DNA from: Spartobacteria bacterium | Lineage (GTDB): Bacteria > Verrucomicrobiota > Verrucomicrobiia > Chthoniobacterales > UBA10450 | Assembly: GCA_021324035.1 (NCBI GenBank) | Contig: JAJPJU010000291.1 | Span: 1 to 25,100 of the forward strand | DNA length: 25,100 bases | Direction: 5' to 3' | In this document: one piece after another, positions 1 through 7,618 of the stretch | Numbering within the stretch: position 1 is the first letter of the stretch | Layout of the letters: each line of letters begins with the position of its first letter | Position numbers and translations under genes: made by a program | The notes under the pieces: model-generated | Seen by the model: the letters and a program-made list of their open reading frames with translations, nothing else | What the model was told of the DNA's origin: nothing | The model's database searches: none

Positions 1-934
1 CGCATTCGATCAACGCGTCAGTTGCAAGCACGCCGGGACCGCCACCATTGGTCAGGATTGCCAGACGTGGACCGGCCGGTCTCGGTTGCTTGCCGAGCAA
101 CTCAGCCAGTCCGAACAATTCTTCAACCGTATTGACTCGTAGGACTCCGGCCCTTCGAAAAGCTGCGTCGAGCACGTCGTCACTTCCGGTCAAAGCGCCG
201 GTGTGCGAGGCGGCAGCTTTAGCGGCGGCGGCGGTATGACCGACCTTGATGACAATAATCGGTTTGGTCAGCGCCACTTCGCGTGCGGCGGAAAGAAATG
301 ACCGGGCATCGCCGATCGACTCCATGTAAAGCAGGATGCTGCGAGTGTGCGGATCGTCGCCGAGGTAATAAATCAGATCGCCCCAGTTCACGTCCGCCAT
401 CGAGCCGACGGAAACAAAAGCGCTGAAGCCGAGTTGAATTGACACACTCCAATCGAGAATCGAAGTGCAGAGCGCGCCGCTTTGACTGATGAAGCCGATG
501 TTTCCAGGCAATGCGAGCGGCCGCGCAAAAGTTGCGTTCAAACCGATGTGCGGCAGCATCAGGCCAACACAATTCGGGCCGACGATTCTCATCGGACCGC
601 GCCGGGCGACGATCTGTTTTTCCAATTCCGTTCCCGCCGGACCGCATTCCCTGAAACCGGCGGAAATAATCACTGCGCCGCTTATTCCATGCCGGGCGCA
701 ATCAGCGACAACGTCCGGCACGGTCGCCGCCGGAGTTGCAATGACCGCGAGGTCCACATTTTTCGGAATGTCACCGATTTTTCGAAATGATTTTTGTCCA
801 AGAACCTTGGAATGACTTGGATTGACCGGGAAAATATCGCCGGGGAACGACTGAAGATTTTCCAAAAGCGCCCTTCCAACGCTGCCGGCTTTCTCGCTCG
901 CGCCGATGACCGCAACCGATTTGGGCGTCAGCAT
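1..934 (-). CDS. ADP-forming acyl/acetyl-CoA synthetase, N-terminal part (3' end outside window)
   Basis: The first 311 codons are visible; the frame stays open to the left edge, so the C-terminal part is missing. Residues 3-100 form a CoA-binding Rossmann domain (VAVIGASEKAGSVGR at about 7-21). Residues about 145-290 form the succinyl-CoA-ligase-like domain, with GFISQSGAL at 147-155 and ASHTGALTG at 242-250. His244 in that motif matches the phospho-histidine of ADP-forming acetyl-CoA synthetases. Members of this family interconvert acyl-CoA plus ADP and acid plus ATP; longer versions carry an ATP-grasp domain and sometimes a GNAT acetyltransferase domain, which cannot be checked here. The ATG at 934 was chosen because it sits directly before the Rossmann motif; a TTG nine bases upstream is possible and no strong ribosome binding site is visible. 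It follows the ABC exporter genes after 82 bases, so co-transcription is possible. Family call is firm, substrate is not. Confidence 0.88.
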   Translation of the reverse strand, partial: MLTPKSVAVIGASEKAGSVGRALLENLQSFPGDIFPVNPSHSKVLGQKSFRKIGDIPKNVDLAVIATPAATVPDVVADCARHGISGAVIISAGFRECGPAGTELEKQIVARRGPMRIVGPNCVGLMLPHIGLNATFARPLALPGNIGFISQSGALCTSILDWSVSIQLGFSAFVSVGSMADVNWGDLIYYLGDDPHTRSILLYMESIGDARSFLSAAREVALTKPIIVIKVGHTAAAAKAAASHTGALTGSDDVLDAAFRRAGVLRVNTVEELFGLAELLGKQPRPAGPRLAILTNGGGPGVLATDALIEC

Positions 935-1016
935 TGATTCCAAGGCAGGCTGGCGCCGGCCTAACGAGTCCGGCGTTAATCGAGAGACTCGGCGGATTGA
1001 CCGATCACGGCCTCTA

Positions 1017-1934
1017 TCAATGAGCAGCGGTTTCGCGGTTTTGTTCAAGCGATGCATCTATATAGACATCCATTTGCTGGCCGACGTAAATCGGAAGGTT
1101 TCCGCGGTCGAAACTGTAGACTACCTGGAGCACTCGAGTATCGACGCGTTCGGTGCTGTCGCCCGTCAGCGAAACCTTCGGTACGACATAGGGCTCGAAC
1201 CTGACAAATCGCAGCAGTGTCCGGATTTGATTGTTGCCCCGCAGATAACCGATTGCATCCGCGTTCCCGCGGACTCGCCAGGCATCGTTCTCGTCCACGT
1301 TCACTCGGACGTTCATCGGCTCGACGTTGCCGAGCAGGATCAAGGGTTGAGTCAAAACGCCGGTCGGAGCGAATTCGCCGAGGTGAATTTTCAATTGCAT
1401 GATCTGGCCGTCGACGGGTGAGCGAACGGTCAGACGCTCCAGATCGGTTTTCGCAGCTTCCAGGTTGGCCTGGGCCTGCAGATACCGCGCTTCCGCGGTG
1501 TCCGCCGTCCGCCGTCGAGTCTCGAGGTCTTCCTGACTGATAACTTTTTTACCGATAAGCTCGTTGCCGACTTTCACTTGGTACTTGGTGAGCTCCATCT
1601 GTGCGCAAGTGGCATTGACGTCCGCTGTGTCCGTCGCGATCAAGGCGCGTTGCGCGCGATCGTCGATGGTGAAAAGCGGATCGCCCGTCTTCACCTGGCT
1701 TCCAATTTGGACATAGATCTTGGAAACGATACCGGCAATTTGCGTGCCGATCGCAATGTTCTCGGTGTTTGCTTCAATGATGCCGACGCCGGCCACGAAC
1801 GCGCGATACGGCGGTTGGGGAGCCGCGGACACCGCCGCCGCCGGTGGCAAGGTTTTATTGGCGCGCGACGCAACCAGCAGCGCCAGAAAAATGCCGATCA
1901 GCGCCACCGCGGGTAGAATATATTTTCGAACCAT
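1017..1934 (-). CDS. HlyD-family periplasmic adaptor (membrane fusion) subunit of ABC exporter
   Basis: This 305-residue protein has an N-terminal membrane anchor (about residues 6-23), then the split biotinyl-lipoyl-like domain (AGIVSKIYVQIGSQVKTGD at 67-85 and RSPVDGQI at 171-178) flanking an alpha-helical hairpin rich in Ala, Glu and Gln (about 95-165), then a beta-barrel region. That order is typical of HlyD/MacA/DevB adaptors, which link an inner-membrane ABC transporter to the outer membrane. The start is supported by GGAGGGAT overlapping the end of the preceding ATPase gene, with only four bases between that stop and this ATG. It is the last gene of a permease-ATPase-adaptor operon. 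The hairpin is rather short. The substrate cannot be told from sequence. Confidence 0.9.
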   Translation of the reverse strand: MVRKYILPAVALIGIFLALLVASRANKTLPPAAAVSAAPQPPYRAFVAGVGIIEANTENIAIGTQIAGIVSKIYVQIGSQVKTGDPLFTIDDRAQRALIATDTADVNATCAQMELTKYQVKVGNELIGKKVISQEDLETRRRTADTAEARYLQAQANLEAAKTDLERLTVRSPVDGQIMQLKIHLGEFAPTGVLTQPLILLGNVEPMNVRVNVDENDAWRVRGNADAIGYLRGNNQIRTLLRFVRFEPYVVPKVSLTGDSTERVDTRVLQVVYSFDRGNLPIYVGQQMDVYIDASLEQNRETAAH

Positions 1935-1938
1935 ATGG

Positions 1939-2700
1939 TTATCCCTCCACTTTCATTTCTTCCGGTGAATCGAATACGCGCTTGATCACGCCGTCGTCCA
2001 TCTGCGCGATACGATCCGCAAATTCGAAAATGCGGGCGTCGTGGGTGACAACGAGCAACGCGCGATCTTTTCCAACGGCCAGCGTCCGCATGAGTTGCAC
2101 GACTTTGTGTCCGGTTTCGCTATCGAGCGCGCTGGTCGGCTCATCGCAGACGATTAACCGTGGGTCGTGAACAAGTGAGCGCGCGATAGCTATGCGCTGT
2201 TGCTGGCCGCCAGAGAGGTCCGGTGGAAACGATTGCATCATCCGGTCGTCGAAACCGACTTTAAACAAAATCTCCGCAGCCCGCGCGATTGCGTCCCGAC
2301 GACGTATGCCGTTAATAATTAACGGAACCGAGACATTTTCGACGGCGGTAAGCGCCGGAATAAGGTTCCACGCTTGAAAAACGAAGCCGATGTTTCGGCC
2401 CCGAAACTCTGTCGTCGCGTCGGTTGACATCCGGATGTAATCGCGGCCGAGCACGGAACAGTCGCCTCCGTCCCGGCTCAACACGCCGGCGATTACGGAA
2501 ATCAGCGTTGTTTTGCCGCAACCTGATGGGCCCACCAGCATCATCAATTCTCCCGCCCGGATATCCAGATTTACGCCGCGAAGCGCGCGGACCGCCGTCC
2601 TTCCGGCGCCGAATGTTTTGGTAACGTTGGCACACCGCACCGAAACTTGGTTGGGCGTCTCGGTTTTCGCAGGCGCCGGAGGAAGTTGCGTTGCAATCAT
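1939..2700 (-). CDS. ABC transporter ATP-binding protein (MacB/LolD/DevA type)
   Basis: A complete 253-residue nucleotide-binding subunit. Walker A is GPSGCGKTT at 57-65, the Q-loop FVFQ is near 106-109, the signature LSGGQQQR is at 162-169, Walker B LIVCDEP is near 182-188, and the switch histidine is His220 (VVTHD). The family hydrolyses ATP to drive MacB/DevC-type permeases that pull substrates from the periplasm or membrane outward. About 20 residues precede the first conserved strand. The start ATG at 2700 has GGAG about ten bases upstream, inside the end of the permease gene, and only four bases separate the two genes, so translational coupling is likely. It is followed after four bases by the adaptor gene, completing a three-part exporter. 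Confidence 0.93.
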   Translation of the reverse strand: MIATQLPPAPAKTETPNQVSVRCANVTKTFGAGRTAVRALRGVNLDIRAGELMMLVGPSGCGKTTLISVIAGVLSRDGGDCSVLGRDYIRMSTDATTEFRGRNIGFVFQAWNLIPALTAVENVSVPLIINGIRRRDAIARAAEILFKVGFDDRMMQSFPPDLSGGQQQRIAIARSLVHDPRLIVCDEPTSALDSETGHKVVQLMRTLAVGKDRALLVVTHDARIFEFADRIAQMDDGVIKRVFDSPEEMKVEG

Positions 2701-2704
2701 GACG

Positions 2705-3859
2705 CTAACTCCGGAACACCATCGCCGGCTCCAATTTCATGACCTTGCGAATACTCACTGCGGCCGCGCCGATGCAGATGACGAGCACTGCCGAGGCGCT
2801 AACCAGCAGCAATGGCCACGGCAAACTGAATGCGATCTGGGTGCGGCCGCTAAGAAATCCGCCCCAGGCCGACGCCGCGCCAACTCCCAGTCCATAGCCA
2901 ATCGCGCCAACCTCCGCCGCTTGCAGCGAAATCATCCGCAGCAACTTGCGATTGGTTGTCCCCATCGCTTTGAGCGTTCCGAAGTAGCGCAGGTTATCGA
3001 GGGTAAAATTGTAAAAGGTCTGGCCGGAAATCGCGATTCCGACAATGAAACCAAGAGTTACCACCGTCAGAAAATTGATCGGCATCCCGGTGTATTTGAG
3101 AAAATACCAGAAGGTCAGTTTCTTGAATTCGTAAGGCGTGTAGGCCCTCAAACCAAGTCGGCCAATCCGCTGGCAAAGCGCGGAGACGTCCGTCCCTGGC
3201 TTCGCTTTGGCGATCACAAACGAAAGGAGCTTGCGTTCCTGCGGCGCAATCGTGGTCGCGCGGGAATAGGTCGTGTAAAGGACCGGAACATTCTGGAACG
3301 TTTGGGTGATTCGGCATATTCCGACCACAATGCAGCGATGATCGTTCAGCTCGAGAGTGTCGCCGATCTTCAGGGGAACACGCCGGCCATCAGGCTGTTT
3401 TTTGGCCAGTTTTCCCCGCGCGCCGGTTTCATCGACTATTACCGAATCAGCTTGCCGCAAATCCGCCAACTCACCTGCCACCATTTTCGGCGGACCGCCG
3501 ATTAACGTTGCATCGTCCAATCCGACAACCGTGCAATTTTGAAACGTGCCGTCGTCCATTCGCGCGCGAAGCATGCCTTTATAGAGGCCGACCGCCCATT
3601 GAACGCCTTCAGTTCCTCGAACGCGCAGCACTTCAGTATCGCGCAGCGGTTTGACGTCCTCGATGTATTGCGCTTGGGGATCAACAACCCAGATATCCGG
3701 CAGTCCAACGTCCGTGACGAAACTGAAGGTGCGCTTCATCACTCCGGTAAAGAGCGCCGACGGCCAGGTCAGTAGAAAAGACGCGAAGGTCAGACCAATG
3801 ACGATTCCAATGTATTTCGCCCGGTCGCCCAGCAGCATCTTGATGGCAATGAAATTCAT
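2705..3859 (-). CDS. ABC transporter permease (DevC/FtsX/MacB type)
   Basis: This 384-residue protein has one N-terminal membrane segment (about residues 15-37), a large extracytoplasmic domain (about 45-255) and three C-terminal membrane segments (about 262-286, 308-330 and 345-368). This is the usual FtsX/MacB-fold topology without a fused ATPase. The motif before the C-terminal helices (NLRYFGTLKAMGTTNRKL) is the coupling-helix region typical of FtsX-like permeases, which contacts the ATPase. Gene order permease-ATPase-adaptor, with four-base gaps, resembles the cyanobacterial DevBCA glycolipid exporter set, but nothing here shows the cargo. The ATG at 3859 has no clear Shine-Dalgarno sequence. 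A 26-base element repeated elsewhere in the window lies 44-69 bases upstream. Confidence 0.9.
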   Translation of the reverse strand: MNFIAIKMLLGDRAKYIGIVIGLTFASFLLTWPSALFTGVMKRTFSFVTDVGLPDIWVVDPQAQYIEDVKPLRDTEVLRVRGTEGVQWAVGLYKGMLRARMDDGTFQNCTVVGLDDATLIGGPPKMVAGELADLRQADSVIVDETGARGKLAKKQPDGRRVPLKIGDTLELNDHRCIVVGICRITQTFQNVPVLYTTYSRATTIAPQERKLLSFVIAKAKPGTDVSALCQRIGRLGLRAYTPYEFKKLTFWYFLKYTGMPINFLTVVTLGFIVGIAISGQTFYNFTLDNLRYFGTLKAMGTTNRKLLRMISLQAAEVGAIGYGLGVGAASAWGGFLSGRTQIAFSLPWPLLLVSASAVLVICIGAAAVSIRKVMKLEPAMVFRS

Positions 3860-3902
3860 ATGCCAGACACTGCTGCGGCCCGCGGCGTCAGGCTCGGCAG
3901 GC

Positions 3903-3928
3903 CTTGCTAAATACAGATCATTTTTTGC
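3903..3928. repeat. 26-nt dispersed near-repeat, copy A
   Basis: This stretch matches positions 19045-19070 at 23 of 26 bases (shared CTTGCTAAATAC at one end and TTTTTTGC at the other). Similarity seems to continue weakly past the T-run with a one-base shift. It overlaps the last codons of the small gene ending at 3907 and lies just upstream of the permease start. The other copy also lies shortly upstream of a minus-strand gene. It may be a regulatory site or a small dispersed element; function is unknown. Confidence 0.5.
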
Positions 3929-4260
3929 GCGACGCCCGCGGCACGGGCCAATCCTTGGTCAAGCGCTTCCGCGAGTGCGCGCGCAATGTGCCGCCGCGAT
4001 TCGAGATCATCGTCGAGATAATTAAATCTGACGGACGTTACCGGAGCCGACTCCTCCCGATCGTTCTCGAGCTCGACCGTCAGAACCAAGAACCAAAATT
4101 TCTTGCCGAAGATCGGATCGTGTAAATGCCAGTCGAGACGATAACTTTTGATCTCGTTTAGCGGTATGACCGTTTTGTCGTTGTAAAAATGTAGCACCAG
4201 CGCATCTCGCGTGATCTCCAGATCCCGGCACTTGAATGTGATGTTTTGATCCAGCGTCAT
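3907..4260 (-). CDS. Small soluble protein of unknown function (117 aa)
   Basis: I do not recognise this gene. It encodes 117 residues with no signal peptide or membrane segment. The first 85 residues alternate beta-type stretches (NITFKCRDLEITRDALVLHF, then a VIPLNEIKSYRLDW stretch) and could be a small beta-barrel of the bacterial PH-like kind; the last 35 residues are Ala/Arg-rich and helical (RRHIARALAEALDQGLARA). The structural guess is inference. Its ATG overlaps the stop of the PGPGW-like membrane protein gene by four bases (ATGA), which supports it being real and co-translated. The ABC permease gene starts 47 bases after its stop. Its position between small membrane proteins and an exporter suggests an envelope-associated accessory role, but that is only context. 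Confidence 0.7.
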   Translation of the reverse strand: MTLDQNITFKCRDLEITRDALVLHFYNDKTVIPLNEIKSYRLDWHLHDPIFGKKFWFLVLTVELENDREESAPVTSVRFNYLDDDLESRRHIARALAEALDQGLARAAGVAQKMICI

Positions 4261-4532
4261 GATGGGTGTTGGGGAAAGCGATCTTTATTTTTGAATCGAT
4301 GACGAAGAAACTGACGAGCTCTGAAGAGCCACAGCTTCGCCCATCGAAATTCGGTCGCGAGAATTGCCAGACCAAGCGGTATGAAAATGATCGCCGGGCC
4401 TGGTAGAACCAACATCACAGCGCCAACAACGAGCGTGACGCCGCCGATAAGGAATACGATTACCCGACGCCAAACAGGCGATTTATTCTGTCGATGTAAT
4501 CGCGGCGCGTTCACAGTCCGAATCATGGGCAT
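4257..4532 (-). CDS. PGPGW/TIGR02611-like small transmembrane protein
   Basis: A 91-residue inner-membrane protein with two adjacent hydrophobic segments around the motif VLPGPAIIFIPLGLAILATE, followed by RWAKLWLFRAR and a basic tail. This is the hallmark of the PGPGW / TIGR02611 family of small membrane proteins, whose function is not established. A longer reading from 4631 is possible, but its first 33 codons overlap the end of the upstream small gene. The ATG at 4532 has a good AAGGAG five bases upstream, so I chose that start; a second ATG lies at 4526. The stop overlaps the next gene's ATG. The Shine-Dalgarno region (AAAAGGAGCC) is the same as that of the preceding small membrane gene. 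Confidence 0.8.
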   Translation of the reverse strand: MPMIRTVNAPRLHRQNKSPVWRRVIVFLIGGVTLVVGAVMLVLPGPAIIFIPLGLAILATEFRWAKLWLFRARQFLRHRFKNKDRFPQHPS

Positions 4533-4575
4533 GCGGGCTCCTTTTCCCCGGGGCGGATAGCAACTGCAATAGCCT

Positions 4576-4776
4576 TCAGGCACGTTGATGTTCCGCCGTG
4601 TTCTTTTCTTCGGCTTCACGCAGATGTTCAATCAGGCGGCCAAACGGCGCACTCAAAGCAATCGCTGCGGCCAAGCCAAAGAACACTTTGTGAAAGACGA
4701 TACCCAACCCAGTCGCGAGCGCTGTTAACAGCACAATCGTCCGCGGATCCGGCGTATAAGTGGAATCTCTTTTCAT
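4576..4776 (-). CDS. Small membrane protein, 66 aa, unknown function
   Basis: I do not recognise a family. The 66 residues contain a short charged N-terminus, a hydrophobic stretch of roughly 35 residues (about 12-46), probably two short helices forming a hairpin, and a highly charged C-terminal tail (LIEHLREAEEKNTAEHQRA). The ATG at 4776 is preceded by AAAAGGAGCC at good spacing, which strongly suggests translation. It lies 64 bases after the P-type ATPase stop and 43 bases before the PGPGW-like gene, all on one strand, so it is likely part of the same transcript. Small membrane proteins next to P-type ATPases sometimes modulate the pump; that is speculation here. Confidence 0.72.
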   Translation of the reverse strand: MKRDSTYTPDPRTIVLLTALATGLGIVFHKVFFGLAAAIALSAPFGRLIEHLREAEEKNTAEHQRA

Positions 4777-4840
4777 ATGGCTCCTTTTCTAGAGAAAGCA
4801 TACGCATCAACGGTGTGTGACACCGAGCGCCAGTTGCGAA

Positions 4841-7591
4841 TCAATCCGCGTTTCTTGCGACGCGTTTTATCGTTCGCCCAGCGGTCTTCGATCTCGATCC
4901 AGCGAAGCGGATCCATTTTTCAAATCCCACAGCCAAATAAACCGCGATGCCGATCGTGATGATTCGCAACCACGCCTCACCGCCGATGGGGGCGGAATGA
5001 AAAAGCCGGTTCATGATTGGCGCATATGTAAACAGAAGTTGCGCTGCGATCATGGCGACTAGACCCGCTATTAGCCATAAGTTCGAAAACAGACCAACTG
5101 AAAAAATCGAGCGGGTAAGGGAGCGGCAGTTAAGCAAATAGAAGGCCTCGACGACGATGATTACATTCACGACAACGGTGCGGGCTTCAACCAATGTTCC
5201 TTTTTCGACGTTGAGTTCCCAAAGAAATAATGCGAACGCTCCGGCCAGCATCAGGATCGAGACGAACGCTGAGCGCATGAAAAGCGGAAACGTGAGAATG
5301 GGTTGTCTCGGATCTCGTGGCGACCGTTCCATCAGACCACGTTCTTTCGGTTCAAATACGAGCATGAGTCCAAACAACGGCTCGGTCATGTTGATCCAGA
5401 GCAATTGCAATGGCAGGACGGGAAGTGCGGTTCCGAGAAAAATGGCGGTCAGCAGAATGAGCGCTTCGCCAGCGTTCGTTGGCAGTGTCCAAGCGATGAA
5501 CTTCCTGAGATTGTCGAAAATGCTGCGCCCTTCTTCGACTGCGGCTTCAATGGAGGCGAAATTGTCGTCGGTCAGCACCATATCGGCTGCGCCTTTTGCG
5601 ACGTCAGTCCCTCCAATCCCCATCGCGATCCCGATATCCGCTTGTTTCAAGGCCGGCGCGTCGTTCACGCCATCGCCTGTCATCGCGACGATGTGACCGC
5701 ACGCCTGGAGCGCTCGAACCAGCCGCAGTTTTTGTTCGGGCGTTACTCGCGCAAAGACCGATGTCTGTTCCGCGATCGCCGGCAACTGCTCGTCGCTCAC
5801 GCGATCCAGTTCCCGTCCGTTGATTGCGTTGGGCGGATTAGCTCCCGATGGCCCATTCAATCCGATTTGTTGCGCAATCGCTCTGGCCGTAATGACGTGA
5901 TCGCCCGTGATCATCTTCACTGCAATACCAGCAGTTCGACAACGGCTCACCGCCTGGACCACTTCGGGCCGCGGCGGATCAATCATTCCTTGTAAGCCAA
6001 GAAAGGTCAGGTCGCGGGCGACGTGATGATGCGCGAGCTTATGCTCGTCGATTGTCATCTTCCGCTGTGCAAACGCCAGGACACGCAAACCTTTGGCCGC
6101 CATCTGTCCAGCGATGACTTGGATCGCTTCCCGATCGATAGGCATTTCGACGCCGGAAGCGTCAAGCATGGTCGAACACCGGTCGAGCACTCGCTCTACC
6201 GCCCCCTTCTTATATATAATGTGACCTTCCTTGCCGCGGTGAAGCGTCGCCATGAACTGCTGCTCGGATTCGAATGGAATCGCGTCGAGCCGTGACAATT
6301 CGCGATCTGTATCGCCGGGCAACATTCCGGCTTTCTCGGCCGCGACGATTAGCGCGGCTTCGGTCGGATCGCCTTGCACGCGCGTGCCGCCGTTTTCGCG
6401 AGTAAGGATCGTGTCGTTACACAGGAGTCCTGCACGAAGACACGCGCTTAGCGCAAGTTCGTGAGCCAGGATAACTTTTTCGCCGCGTCGCCGAATCGCA
6501 CCGGTCAATTCGTAACCAGCCCCGGTGACTTCGTAAAATTTGCCGCCCGCGTAAATTTCCTGCACGGTCATTTGATTTTCGGTGAGCGTGCCGGTCTTAT
6601 CCGAACAAATGACAGTCGTGCTGCCGAGTGTTTCTACCGCTGGCAACTTGCGAATGATGGCGCGACGACGGGCCATTCTCGAAACACCGATCGCAAGCGT
6701 GACGGTCACGGCGGCGGGCAGTCCTTCGGGAATTGCGCCGACCGCCATGGCGACAGCGGCCATGAAAATGGCGATCAGCTTTTGTCCGTGCCACAATCCG
6801 ACCGCCGCGGTCAGAAGCGCGAGCCCGAGAATGAGCCAAAGTAACAGGCGGCTGAGTTGTGCGATCTTGCGGGTAAGCGGAGTTACAAGGTCGACCGCTT
6901 CGGTAATCAGCCAGGCGATACGGCCCATTTCCGTTTTGTCCCCAATCGCCCAGACGACGCCTTCGCCGCGACCGGAGACTACGGACGTTCCGGCGAAGGC
7001 CAGACTCTTGCGATCGGCCAGCACCGTGTCGAATGCGAGCGAGTCAGTGTGTTTATAAACCGGCTGAGATTCGCCGGTTAGCATCGATTCGTCGATCTGG
7101 AGGCTGCGAATTTGAAGTAAGCGCAAGTCGGCCGGCACGCGATCGCCGGATTCAAGCAAAACCAAATCTCCCGGCACCAACTCTGTTGCGTCGACTCGCT
7201 GTTTATGTCCATCGCGACGCACCGTGGTCTCGGCAATCATCATCTTGGTCAGCGCGGAAATTGCCTTTTCTGCTTTAGCTTCCTGGAGATAGCCGACAAT
7301 GGCGTTAAAGATGACGACCGCGAGGATGACCAGGGCATCAACGTATTGGCCGAGATAAACACTGAACGCCGTTGCCGCGATGAGGACGTAAACAAGCGGC
7401 TGATGGAATTGCAGCAGAAACCGCTGCCACGCCGGCCTGCCTCTTTTCGCAGCCAGTTTGTTCGGGCCGTACTCTTTTTGCCGGCGTCGGACTTCTGTTG
7501 TCGCGAGCCCAGCCGCCGAATCGGTTTTCAGCAGGCGGACAACTTCATCGACATGAAGCTGATGCCACGGAGTTTTGACAGCCGCTTGCAT
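4841..7591 (-). CDS. Cation-transporting P-type ATPase, type II, CtpF-like
   Basis: A full-length 916-residue pump. Visible parts in order: an N-terminal cation-ATPase domain (about 5-75); the actuator loop with TGES at 172-175; PEGLP at 288-292 in the fourth membrane helix, typical of type II (Ca2+-like) pumps; the phosphorylation motif DKTGT with Asp331; KGAVE near 462 in the nucleotide-binding domain; and TGDGVNDAP at 638-646. Six C-terminal membrane helices follow. The segment LLWINMTEPLFGLMLVFEP differs from the classical Ca2+-ATPase NxxxD helix and resembles mycobacterial CtpF and its bacterial relatives, so the ion (Ca2+, or another cation) is uncertain. The ATG at 7591 has no clear ribosome binding site. 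It lies 27 bases after a tandem USP gene, the same neighbour pair as Rv1996-ctpF in the DosR regulon. Confidence 0.95.
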   Translation of the reverse strand: MQAAVKTPWHQLHVDEVVRLLKTDSAAGLATTEVRRRQKEYGPNKLAAKRGRPAWQRFLLQFHQPLVYVLIAATAFSVYLGQYVDALVILAVVIFNAIVGYLQEAKAEKAISALTKMMIAETTVRRDGHKQRVDATELVPGDLVLLESGDRVPADLRLLQIRSLQIDESMLTGESQPVYKHTDSLAFDTVLADRKSLAFAGTSVVSGRGEGVVWAIGDKTEMGRIAWLITEAVDLVTPLTRKIAQLSRLLLWLILGLALLTAAVGLWHGQKLIAIFMAAVAMAVGAIPEGLPAAVTVTLAIGVSRMARRRAIIRKLPAVETLGSTTVICSDKTGTLTENQMTVQEIYAGGKFYEVTGAGYELTGAIRRRGEKVILAHELALSACLRAGLLCNDTILTRENGGTRVQGDPTEAALIVAAEKAGMLPGDTDRELSRLDAIPFESEQQFMATLHRGKEGHIIYKKGAVERVLDRCSTMLDASGVEMPIDREAIQVIAGQMAAKGLRVLAFAQRKMTIDEHKLAHHHVARDLTFLGLQGMIDPPRPEVVQAVSRCRTAGIAVKMITGDHVITARAIAQQIGLNGPSGANPPNAINGRELDRVSDEQLPAIAEQTSVFARVTPEQKLRLVRALQACGHIVAMTGDGVNDAPALKQADIGIAMGIGGTDVAKGAADMVLTDDNFASIEAAVEEGRSIFDNLRKFIAWTLPTNAGEALILLTAIFLGTALPVLPLQLLWINMTEPLFGLMLVFEPKERGLMERSPRDPRQPILTFPLFMRSAFVSILMLAGAFALFLWELNVEKGTLVEARTVVVNVIIVVEAFYLLNCRSLTRSIFSVGLFSNLWLIAGLVAMIAAQLLFTYAPIMNRLFHSAPIGGEAWLRIITIGIAVYLAVGFEKWIRFAGSRSKTAGRTIKRVARNAD

Positions 7592-7618
7592 TTTTTTGGT
7601 GGGCGGCGAGCGGAATCC

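Noticed and set aside
219..701. A 160-codon minus-strand reading frame, plus overlapping plus-strand frames, at the left edge
   Set aside because: They are out of frame with the CoA-synthetase reading, which gives clear conserved motifs across 1-934. Their proteins are Arg-rich and show no domain.
4811..4825. Small perfect hairpin CGGTGT-GTG-ACACCG between the pump and the small membrane gene
   Set aside because: The stem is only six pairs with a three-base loop, it has no T-run, and it extends into neither a known riboswitch nor a terminator pattern. It also lies within the gap near the pump stop, so chance is likely.
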